Positions 15,871 through 22,314 of a stretch of DNA of 44,727 nt are shown here, piece after piece. Origin of the DNA: JBHIBD01 sp046758865 (GTDB taxonomy: Bacteria; Planctomycetota; Brocadiia; Brocadiales; Bathyanammoxibiaceae); NCBI GenBank assembly GCA_046758865.1, contig JBHIBD010000009.1, positions 1 to 44,727 of the forward strand. Direction: 5' to 3'. The notes beneath the pieces were generated by a model. The model did not search any database and was not told the origin of the DNA. It worked only from the letters and a program-made list of their open reading frames with translations. Position 1 is the first letter of the stretch. Every line of letters begins with the position of its first letter. The translations under genes and the position numbers were made by a program.

Positions 15871-16953
15871 TTATGATAATTGGTTGCCTCTTGGGAATGA
15901 GCCCAAGACCTTAAGCTCTAGACACACACCACTGACCTTTTCCAGGGCCTTCTTAATGTTCTCATCCTGAACATGACCCTCGAACTCTATGTAAAAACTA
16001 TAGTCCCAAGCCTTCCGGCCAGAAGGCAACGATTCTATGCTGGTCAAGTTGACATCGTACTTTCTAAATGGGCGCAGAATCTCATAAAGTGCGCCAACTT
16101 GGTTCTTTATGTAACACATTACCGCCGTCTTGTCCTTACCACTCGGGCTTGAAAATGACTTGCTCAATACATAGAACCTTGTGACGTTATCGGGATTGTC
16201 CTCGATGTTGCTGCACAGGACATTTAAGTTGTATGGCTCTGCCACCTCGGCATTGGCTATAGCGGCGGCATTGGCCTCCTTTTTTGCCATCTGTGCGGCC
16301 TCGGTAGTGCTACCCACCTCCAGCAGCTCTGCCTCAGGAAAATTGCTCGAGAGCCAACCCCTGCACTGATAAAAGACCTGGAGCTTGGAGTATATCCTTT
16401 TCACCTCTTCAACGGCACAACGGGCCATAAGGCTGTGGTGTATTGGAAGTATGACCTCCGCACAGATTTTAACATCGCACTCCTGAAACATATTAAGCGT
16501 CTCACGCACGCCTCCCTCTGTGGAATTCTCAGCGGGGACTATCCCGTAGTTCGCACGACCCGTCTCCACCTCCCTAAAGACAGCATCTATGCCCCTCTGA
16601 GGTACATACTTGACAGAGGCTCCAAAACTCTTCCTGGCAGCCACAAAGCTAAAGGTACCCACGGGGCCCAGGTAGGAGACCTTAAGAGGTCTCTCAAGGG
16701 CCCTGGTGCCAGCCATAAGTTCCCTGTATATAGCCATTAAGGAGTCGTTGGGCAGAGGACCCTTATTCTCTAAGGTTACCCTTTCGCAGACCTGCTGTTC
16801 CCTGTTCGGGTGATAGACCTCCGCACTGGTTTTTCTCTTTATCTCACCTATCTGTTGGGCAATCCTTGCGCGGTCGTTAAGGAGCTTAACTATTCTCGAA
16901 TCAAGGTCATCAATCTGTTTCCTTAAGGACTCTAATGTGCCTTCAGTTTTCAT
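15871..16953 (-). CDS. pheA: Bifunctional chorismate mutase/prephenate dehydratase
   Basis: It converts chorismate via prephenate to phenylpyruvate for phenylalanine synthesis. Domains in order are an AroQ-type chorismate mutase (residues about 5-88, LRKQIDDLDSRIVKLLNDR), prephenate dehydratase (from YLGPVGTFSFVAA near 95) and a C-terminal ACT domain. The ACT domain includes the phenylalanine-binding ESLP turn (usually ESRP) and WDYSFYIEFEGH. Feedback inhibition by phenylalanine through the ACT domain is expected from the family. It is the first gene of the long leftward cluster. An AAGGG ribosome site lies 7 nt before the ATG, and the promoter at 17021-17049 is upstream. Confidence 0.97.
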   Translation of the reverse strand: MKTEGTLESLRKQIDDLDSRIVKLLNDRARIAQQIGEIKRKTSAEVYHPNREQQVCERVTLENKGPLPNDSLMAIYRELMAGTRALERPLKVSYLGPVGTFSFVAARKSFGASVKYVPQRGIDAVFREVETGRANYGIVPAENSTEGGVRETLNMFQECDVKICAEVILPIHHSLMARCAVEEVKRIYSKLQVFYQCRGWLSSNFPEAELLEVGSTTEAAQMAKKEANAAAIANAEVAEPYNLNVLCSNIEDNPDNVTRFYVLSKSFSSPSGKDKTAVMCYIKNQVGALYEILRPFRKYDVNLTSIESLPSGRKAWDYSFYIEFEGHVQDENIKKALEKVSGVCLELKVLGSFPRGNQLS

Positions 16954-17020
16954 TTATTGACCCTTGGGATAGGTTCTCGAAACGGAGGAATTTTTGAAGG
17001 CTAAACTGTTTTAACTCATA

Positions 17021-17049
17021 TCTATATCAGAATTTAAGAATGGAGTCAA
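17021..17049 (-). promoter_or_regulatory. Sigma70-like promoter for pheA and the long leftward cluster
   Basis: On the minus strand TTGACT (complement of 17044-17049) is followed after 17 nt by TATAGA (complement of 17021-17026). The pheA start codon is about 70 nt further. The -35 box forms an inverted repeat with the -35 box of the opposite promoter. Confidence 0.75.
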
Positions 17050-17060
17050 ACAAAATTAAT

Positions 17061-17088
17061 TTGACTGTTGCACTAACCCTGATAAAAT
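17061..17088 (+). promoter_or_regulatory. Sigma70-like promoter for the NYN-rnc pair
   Basis: TTGACT at 17061-17066 and TAAAAT at 17083-17088 are separated by 16 nt. The downstream ATG at 17130 has an AAGGA ribosome site. The two divergent -35 boxes are 11 nt apart. Confidence 0.7.
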
Positions 17089-17129
17089 GAAAGTATATAG
17101 TTTTTACCTTAATGTTTCAAGGAACTTAG

Positions 17130-17708
17130 ATGGCCCAAAACCCTAATATAAAGAGTTCCGAACAGCGAGTAGGGGTCTTCGTAGATGTACAAAATATGTT
17201 TTATTCTGCTAAAGCCTTGCATCAGTCAAAAATAGACTACTCTAAACTGCTTCAAGAAATAGTTGGAGACAGAAACCTTGTAAGGGCCATTGCATATGTG
17301 GTCCAGAAATCAGATGTAGACCAATCCAGCTTTACAGACGCCATGGAGCGGCTGGGTTATGAGATAAAATCAAAAGAGCTTCGACTCCGTCCAGATGGCA
17401 CCGCTAAGGGCGACTGGGACATGGGTATAGCAATAGACACCATAGCTATTGCACCCAAGCTGGACACGGTGGTGCTTGTATCAGGTGACGGCGATTTTGT
17501 ACCTCTAGTAGAGATGCTGAAGGCTCACGGTTGCAGGGTAGAGGTGATATCCTTCCGCAAGAGTACCTCCAGCGAGCTCATTAACACTGCTACAAAATAC
17601 ACTGCAATCGAAGAGTCCATGCTATTTAAGGAGAAAAGGTTCCAAAAGGATGAAAACGCAGGGAGCCAGCAGAACAGACAGCCTAGAGCAGTGTCAGAAA
17701 GACCTTAA
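17130..17708 (+). CDS. NYN-domain (LabA/DUF88-like) predicted ribonuclease
   Basis: The fold is a PIN-like nuclease of the NYN class. Acidic and polar positions typical of the active site are visible: Asp19 and Asn22 in VFVDVQNMF, Asp95/Asp97 in KGDWDMGIAID with Asp103, and Asp120/Asp122 in VSGDGDF. Proteins of this family are thought to cleave RNA, and LabA itself affects circadian output in cyanobacteria. The last roughly 20 residues are polar and poorly structured, and are encoded in the 59 nt region shared with rnc. Being translated into the start of an RNase III gene suggests a joint role in RNA processing, which is inference. Confidence 0.88.
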   Translation: MAQNPNIKSSEQRVGVFVDVQNMFYSAKALHQSKIDYSKLLQEIVGDRNLVRAIAYVVQKSDVDQSSFTDAMERLGYEIKSKELRLRPDGTAKGDWDMGIAIDTIAIAPKLDTVVLVSGDGDFVPLVEMLKAHGCRVEVISFRKSTSSELINTATKYTAIEESMLFKEKRFQKDENAGSQQNRQPRAVSERP

Positions 17709-18375
17709 ATACTCTTTTAAAGACACTTTCCTACTCAAAAGGGCGCTTATACATACATCCTGCAAGCTGGAATACAACGGTAGTAACGAGAGACTGGAGT
17801 TCCTTGGTGATGCCGTACTGGGGATGATAATCTCTGGGCACCTCTACGATACTTTTCCTGAACTCAGCGAGGGCGAGTTAACAAGGATAAAGTCAGTGGT
17901 GGTGAGTCAGCCCATCTTGGCCAAGGCCGGAAACAAGTTGAGGCTGGGCCAGTACATAACCGTAGGCAAGGGACTCCACAACAAAAACACCTTTCCAAAA
18001 TCTATCATCGCCGATGTATTTGAGGCCATCATTGCGGCCATCTACATAGACGGTGGCATCAACACAGCAAGGGATTTTGTCCTCACCCATCTATTAGAGG
18101 AAATACAGCTTGCCTCCAAGGATGAACACGAGAGTAACTACAAGAGCCTCCTTCAACAGCATTGCCAGAGACGTTTAAACACCACTCCCCAATACAAGCT
18201 AATTAGACAGCACGGACCAGACCATGGGAAGACCTTCGTGGTTGTGGTGGTAATCAACGACACCAGCTACGGCCAAGGTAAAGGTAAGAGCAAAAAAGAG
18301 GCTGAACAACTTGCCGCAAAGGAAACTCTCAATGCTATCGCCTCAAACAAAGGCCGTACAGGAACAAAATGCTAG
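17650..18375 (+). CDS. rnc: Ribonuclease III
   Basis: The enzyme cuts double-stranded RNA, including rRNA precursors. The signature NERLEFLGDAV is at residues 46-56, with the second acidic cluster in ADVFEAIIAAIY. A C-terminal dsRNA-binding domain begins near residue 157 (NYKSLLQQHCQ) and ends KSKKEAEQLAAKETLNAI. Length 241 is normal. The start ATG lies 59 nt inside the NYN gene, and no later in-frame start precedes the conserved core, so the overlap seems genuine. The stop codon TAG shares the tetramer CTAG with the stop of the convergent queC. Confidence 0.96.
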   Translation: MKTQGASRTDSLEQCQKDLKYSFKDTFLLKRALIHTSCKLEYNGSNERLEFLGDAVLGMIISGHLYDTFPELSEGELTRIKSVVVSQPILAKAGNKLRLGQYITVGKGLHNKNTFPKSIIADVFEAIIAAIYIDGGINTARDFVLTHLLEEIQLASKDEHESNYKSLLQQHCQRRLNTTPQYKLIRQHGPDHGKTFVVVVVINDTSYGQGKGKSKKEAEQLAAKETLNAIASNKGRTGTKC

Positions 18376-19061
18376 AGACTGTCTGTCTGGTAGGGTATTG
18401 GGTCCTTGTATCCTGCCTCACTAAATGCCTCATGCCGCAACAAGCAACTCTGACACCGCCCACAGGCCTTTTCTTCTTCCTTATAGCAAGACCAGCTAAG
18501 ATGAAAAGGTGCCCCCAGTGACACGCCCCTCCTAACAATATCGCCTTTCTTCATGTGAATTAGGGGCGTCTCCACCGTTATGCGGGTCTCAGGTCTGGTG
18601 CCCACATCCACGAGTTTATTAAATATCCTGTAATACTGCTCTCTGCAGTCAGGGTAACCTATACGGTCGTCCTCCACTGCACCAATGAACACCTTCTCTG
18701 CCCCGACGACCTCTGCCCACGAGACTGCAGCCATAAGTAGATGGGTATTCCTGAAAGGTACATATGTGGTGGATACATCATTTGTAGAGCTGGTAGTGGA
18801 TGTCGGAACGGTCATCCTTGAGTCGGTGAGGCTAGAGCCGCCAATGGCCCCCAAATAGCCCATATTTATGACCAGTTTCTTTTCCTCGGGCACTCCATAG
18901 TAAGAGGCAATGTCATTAAATGCCTTTAGTTCCCTTACCTCCGTCCTTTGCTTGTAGTTTGCGTGAAGACAGGCCAGCTCAAAGGACTCGTTGGCTATAG
19001 CCGCAACTACGCAGCTATCCATTCCTCCGCTCAGGAGTACTACCGCCAGACCCGCTTTCAT
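18372..19061 (-). CDS. queC: 7-cyano-7-deazaguanine synthase
   Basis: QueC turns 7-carboxy-7-deazaguanine into preQ0 with ATP and ammonia, on the path to the tRNA base queuosine. The PP-loop SGGMDS is at residues 11-16. The zinc site has one cysteine in WSCYKEEE and three in CGRCQSC, followed by LLRHEAF. Length 229 is typical. The ATG (19059-19061) has an AAGGAG ribosome site and sits 47 nt inside queE, so the pair is coupled. The stop is convergent with rnc. Confidence 0.97.
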   Translation of the reverse strand: MKAGLAVVLLSGGMDSCVVAAIANESFELACLHANYKQRTEVRELKAFNDIASYYGVPEEKKLVINMGYLGAIGGSSLTDSRMTVPTSTTSSTNDVSTTYVPFRNTHLLMAAVSWAEVVGAEKVFIGAVEDDRIGYPDCREQYYRIFNKLVDVGTRPETRITVETPLIHMKKGDIVRRGVSLGAPFHLSWSCYKEEEKACGRCQSCLLRHEAFSEAGYKDPIPYQTDSL

Positions 19062-19722
19062 ATCTACACGTGCTCCTTAGCGTCAGACCTTCTGGTGTCC
19101 CTGGGGGCCAGATATATCGGTGAACCTGTATCTGGAAGCGTACATCAGGCCCGTCTTCAAGTATCCAGTGGGCTACCTCTTTAAGTTCCAATCTCCCAAA
19201 AGCTACACCAATGAGAACCTTTGCCTTTTCTGTAAGCCTATGTCTTTCTATAATATCTTTTGCCCAGTCATAATCCCTTCTTGAACTTAACACAAACTTC
19301 ACTTCATCATTGGGTCTCAATCTTTTGATGTTTCCCCAATCTACCCTATCAACCATACCGCTATCAGGACATTTCAGGTCCACAATCCTTACAGCCCCTT
19401 CAGGCAGCACGCTTATATCCAGCGTACCGTTGGTTTCCACCAGCACACGGTAACCACCATTTATGAGACGCGAGACCAATTCTCTGGTCTCCTCTTGAAG
19501 CAGGGGCTCGCCCCCAGTAATTTCTATCAAATTACACCCCAAGAGCTCAATATCAGACAGTATCTCCTCGATACTCATCTCCACCCCGTACTCATAGGCA
19601 TGAACAGTGTCACAGTAGTTACACCTTAAATTACACCCCGTTAACCTTATAAAGGTACACGGCAACCCCGCATAGGTGGATTCTCCTTGAATGCTTTTAA
19701 ATATTTCAGTTATCCTTAACAT
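19015..19722 (-). CDS. queE: 7-carboxy-7-deazaguanine synthase (radical SAM)
   Basis: QueE rearranges 6-carboxy-tetrahydropterin to 7-carboxy-7-deazaguanine. The radical SAM cysteines are in TGCNLRCNYCDT; ITGGEPLLQ and VETNGT follow. The start at ATG 19720-19722 gives the family's normal MLRITEIFKSIQGES. A reading from an ATG 12 nt earlier is possible, but that codon directly abuts the AAGGAG ribosome site. The C-terminus continues about 25 residues beyond the usual IWPP end, and this segment overlaps queC. With queC, and folE elsewhere in the window, most of the preQ0 route is present; queD is not seen. Confidence 0.95.
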   Translation of the reverse strand: MLRITEIFKSIQGESTYAGLPCTFIRLTGCNLRCNYCDTVHAYEYGVEMSIEEILSDIELLGCNLIEITGGEPLLQEETRELVSRLINGGYRVLVETNGTLDISVLPEGAVRIVDLKCPDSGMVDRVDWGNIKRLRPNDEVKFVLSSRRDYDWAKDIIERHRLTEKAKVLIGVAFGRLELKEVAHWILEDGPDVRFQIQVHRYIWPPGTPEGLTLRSTCRYESGSGGSTPERRNG

Positions 19723-19763
19723 GAAGACACACATCTCCTTCAGTTAATACAATTTCAGTAAAA

Positions 19764-19793
19764 ATTATAAATCAACCACTGCCCCTTTATCAA
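19764..19793 (-). promoter_or_regulatory. Sigma70-like promoter for queE-queC
   Basis: TTGATA (complement of 19788-19793), an 18 nt spacer and a perfect TATAAT (complement of 19764-19769) lie about 42 nt before the queE start codon. Confidence 0.65.
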
Positions 19794-19857
19794 GGACTTT
19801 TAGACCTTTTTGTAACATATTTGGAGCATTAAACTTATATATACCAAAATTATGCTA

Positions 19858-19886
19858 TTGACAAGGCGGTTGGTTTGTTGTAGGAT
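19858..19886 (+). promoter_or_regulatory. Sigma70-like promoter for the coiled-coil/MamK-like pair
   Basis: A perfect TTGACA (19858-19863) is followed after 17 nt by TAGGAT (19881-19886). The start codon of the coiled-coil gene is 85 nt downstream, giving a leader of about 75-80 nt in which I see no recognisable riboswitch. Confidence 0.65.
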
Positions 19887-19971
19887 TTTCCTTTAAGGTG
19901 CGAAGGTTATTTTTAATGAGTCACTAGCAATTATAAGAACAAGGCTTAGAAAAAAAGGTATTTAATTATTG

Positions 19972-20694
19972 ATGTATCAAGAGAAGTTTAGCCCCTCCCC
20001 AAAGGATAAATCCCTCGATGTAGGAGCGGCAATCGACCAAGTAGCTTCCCACATACCACTTAAGGTCTTTCGCAAACAGGGCCTATCCGAGGTCCGGGCA
20101 ATTAGCGAGAAAACCCTTAACGACCTTATAGAAAAAGCTGTAGAGGCAGAGCTTCAAAAGAGGTTTGAGGCCGTCTCGAGAGAAAGGGATGAACTTCAAA
20201 TGAAGTCAGAGGCCCTTTCGAGACAACTCGAGGAGCTTAAGGAGGGCTCAGAAAGCCTTTCTGGTGAGAAGGAGGAACTGGAAAGGAATTACAAGTCACT
20301 AGAGGAGCAGGTAGCACGTCTCCGCAGCAAAGCAGAAAGGACAATCTCCGGGAGAGCTACGAGCGCTCAGACATCTATCACCAAGGAACAGTACGAGGAA
20401 AAAATAAAAGAAGTGGTAGAGAATACCCTGGATGGTGCAAGGGGGCTGATACCGATTGATTTACTTGAAAAGGTTAAAGAAAACCTCTTAAGCCAGCTGA
20501 TTGAAAAATTCCCACATACCACACACACTCTCGGTATTACGAGTCGGAGTGAGGCAATACCGACCAGCACGCCAACACCGTCCAAACCAGCAACAGGTCT
20601 AGGGCCTATAAAACCGGGAAGTTTATTCCACAAGCTGGTGGAAAATAACATCAAATGGCGTGAGAAGCAGAAAGCCCAGGAAAAAGAGTCCTAA
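19972..20694 (+). CDS. Coiled-coil protein of unknown family, upstream partner of the MamK-like actin
   Basis: I do not recognise a family. The 240-residue protein is soluble-looking, with no signal peptide and no membrane segment. An N-terminal part (1-50) precedes a long, strongly charged coiled coil at about 48-128, rich in Glu, Leu, Lys and Arg with heptad spacing (RERDELQMKSEALSRQLEEL, EKEELERNYKSLEEQVARL). A second helical segment at about 140-180 contains IPIDLLEKVKENLLSQLIEKF. A Pro/Thr/Ser-rich linker (about 190-215) leads to a short basic amphipathic end. ATG 19972 is chosen; a TTG directly before it is also possible. The MamK-like gene follows after 38 nt and both lie behind one promoter, so a role as filament adaptor or regulator is the natural inference. 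Confidence 0.85.
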   Translation: MYQEKFSPSPKDKSLDVGAAIDQVASHIPLKVFRKQGLSEVRAISEKTLNDLIEKAVEAELQKRFEAVSRERDELQMKSEALSRQLEELKEGSESLSGEKEELERNYKSLEEQVARLRSKAERTISGRATSAQTSITKEQYEEKIKEVVENTLDGARGLIPIDLLEKVKENLLSQLIEKFPHTTHTLGITSRSEAIPTSTPTPSKPATGLGPIKPGSLFHKLVENNIKWREKQKAQEKES

Positions 20695-20732
20695 ATATAT
20701 AAAACACTACTTCCCCGGAGAAAGGTTATATA

Positions 20733-21797
20733 ATGGCAGAAGCAGTTAAGGTACATAGAGACCCCAACGTCATGTACGTAGGTATAGACCTGGGAACCTA
20801 TCGGGCCTCTGTAACAGCAAGCAACGGCTTTAGGAAGGCTGTGGTAAGCATAGTAGGATGGCCCAAGGACGATATCTCCAGAAAATTATTGGGTAAAGAC
20901 CTGCTCTTTGGTCATGAGGCCTTGAAGCATCGTTTGGCGCTAAACCTTGTAAGGCCCCTCGAAAAGGGGGTGATAAAATACTCCGATGACGCCACTTTAG
21001 CAAGCACAGAAGAAATAGAAACATACAAGCTGGCTGCAAAAGAAATAGTTAAATACGTGATAAAGCAGGCCAAACCCGAAAGCGAACAAACGGTATATGG
21101 CGTTATTGGAGCACCCGCCCAGGCCAGCGTAATAAACAAACAGTCCTTGATAGAAGCCGCTATGGAGACCGTTGATTCTGTCATCGTGGTCTCTGAACCC
21201 TTTTCTGTGGCTTACGGACTCGACATGCTTGATGATTCCCTAATTATTGACATTGGGGCCGGTACAGTTGACCTTTGTAGGATGCACGGTGCCCTACCTG
21301 AAGAGGAAGACCAGATAACCCTTACTACTGCCGGGGACTATGTTGACGAACTCTTACTGAAGCTAATAAAGGAAAATCACCCTGACGTCCAAATCACCAT
21401 CAATATGGCCAGGGATATAAAGGAAAAAAACGGCTTTGTCTCGGACACTAACGACAGGGTAGTGGTAAGGCTTCCTGTAGACGGGAGGCCCAGGGTAATT
21501 GACATAACAGAAGAATGTAAGCAGGCCTGCAAGGCAATAGTGCCGCCTATAATTGAGGCCGTTGGGAATCTCATAGCCACTTATGACCCAGAATTCCAGG
21601 CCCGTATCCGAAACAACATAGTCCTGGCAGGTGGTATGAGCCAGCTAAAGGGCCTTGATAAGCTTATAGAGGAGGGGCTTGAGGAGTTTGGTGGGGGCAA
21701 GGTCTCCAGAGTAGATGAACCAGTCTATGCAGGTGCTGACGGCGCCCTTAAACTGGCCTACGATATGCCCGACACCCTCTGGAAGGAGCTAAAGTAA
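20733..21797 (+). CDS. MamK-family bacterial actin (filament-forming ATPase)
   Basis: The 354-residue protein has the full actin-fold motif set: phosphate-1 GIDLGTYRASV (17-27), connect-1 near GVIKYSDDA (79-87), phosphate-2 IIDIGAGTVDL (171-181), and adenosine motif IVLAGGMSQLKGL (296-308). Beyond generic MreB/ParM features it shows stretches I recall from magnetosome MamK: VSEPF-x-V-x-YGLD with the catalytic Glu155 (Glu143 in MamK), E-D-Q-I-T-L-T-x-A-G-D-Y-V-D-E (192-205), a D/Q-P-E-F/Y-Q-A segment (285-290), and a C-terminal DGALKLAYDMP. Length is also MamK-like. A GAGAAAGG ribosome site lies 7-14 nt upstream. MamK filaments position organelles in magnetotactic cells, yet no other mam or mad gene is visible here, so the cargo is unknown. 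Confidence 0.88.
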   Translation: MAEAVKVHRDPNVMYVGIDLGTYRASVTASNGFRKAVVSIVGWPKDDISRKLLGKDLLFGHEALKHRLALNLVRPLEKGVIKYSDDATLASTEEIETYKLAAKEIVKYVIKQAKPESEQTVYGVIGAPAQASVINKQSLIEAAMETVDSVIVVSEPFSVAYGLDMLDDSLIIDIGAGTVDLCRMHGALPEEEDQITLTTAGDYVDELLLKLIKENHPDVQITINMARDIKEKNGFVSDTNDRVVVRLPVDGRPRVIDITEECKQACKAIVPPIIEAVGNLIATYDPEFQARIRNNIVLAGGMSQLKGLDKLIEEGLEEFGGGKVSRVDEPVYAGADGALKLAYDMPDTLWKELK

Positions 21798-22041
21798 ACA
21801 TCTTCCGGAAGCCAGGCTCGGGTTAAAGAACGTCCCCTTGTTACAACGCTTTCCAACACTTTTGATTCCTCCACTCAGGCCAAGGCCGTATAATGAGCAA
21901 CCCCCCTGTGCCGGTATGCTATTTACGCAATAAGACCTCTTATCGTACAACTTAATTTTCATCATAATTGAAGAGGGTATGGCTACCAGTGGGACAATAG
22001 CCTTTTAAGGAGCTTGGTCTATCTCTCATTAGGAGCTGACT

Positions 22042-22314
22042 ATGATAAAATGGCAAAAACCTGTTCGCAAATGTAGTGGCTGCAAGCTCAACCTTGGTGA
22101 CCGTTGTGCGATATTTGAGAGCCCAAGGGATAAGTGGCGTCGCGGTAGGTGCTCGGGCTACAACAACCCAAAGCTAATAAAAAAATACGAAGAAGAACAG
22201 GCAAAACACCCACCCAAAGAAACAAAAGAAAAAAGAAAAAAGGTGGCAAAAGAACGTAGTACCATAGAGCATCATCAGGGAAAGACAAAGACCTCCAAGC
22301 TAATCTCTCATTAA
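22042..22314 (+). CDS. Small four-cysteine protein with a basic tail, function unknown
   Basis: The 90-residue protein has Cys11-x2-Cys14, Cys22 and Cys37 within KCSGCKLNLGDRC and RRGRCSGYN. This spacing could bind zinc or an Fe-S cluster. The rest (from about 40) is very rich in Lys and Glu and is probably disordered or RNA/DNA-binding. A good TAGGAG site 6 nt before the ATG supports translation. The 244 nt between the MamK-like gene and this one hold no other gene and no clear terminator. Its stop overlaps the end of the convergent thrC by 15 nt. I know of similar uncharacterised small proteins but no tested function. Confidence 0.75.
   Translation: MIKWQKPVRKCSGCKLNLGDRCAIFESPRDKWRRGRCSGYNNPKLIKKYEEEQAKHPPKETKEKRKKVAKERSTIEHHQGKTKTSKLISH

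Noticed and set aside
20733..21797. Call of the actin-like gene as mreB or a DnaK-like ATPase
   Set aside because: There are no mreC/mreD neighbours, the length and several sequence stretches fit MamK better, and there is no substrate-binding domain of Hsp70.
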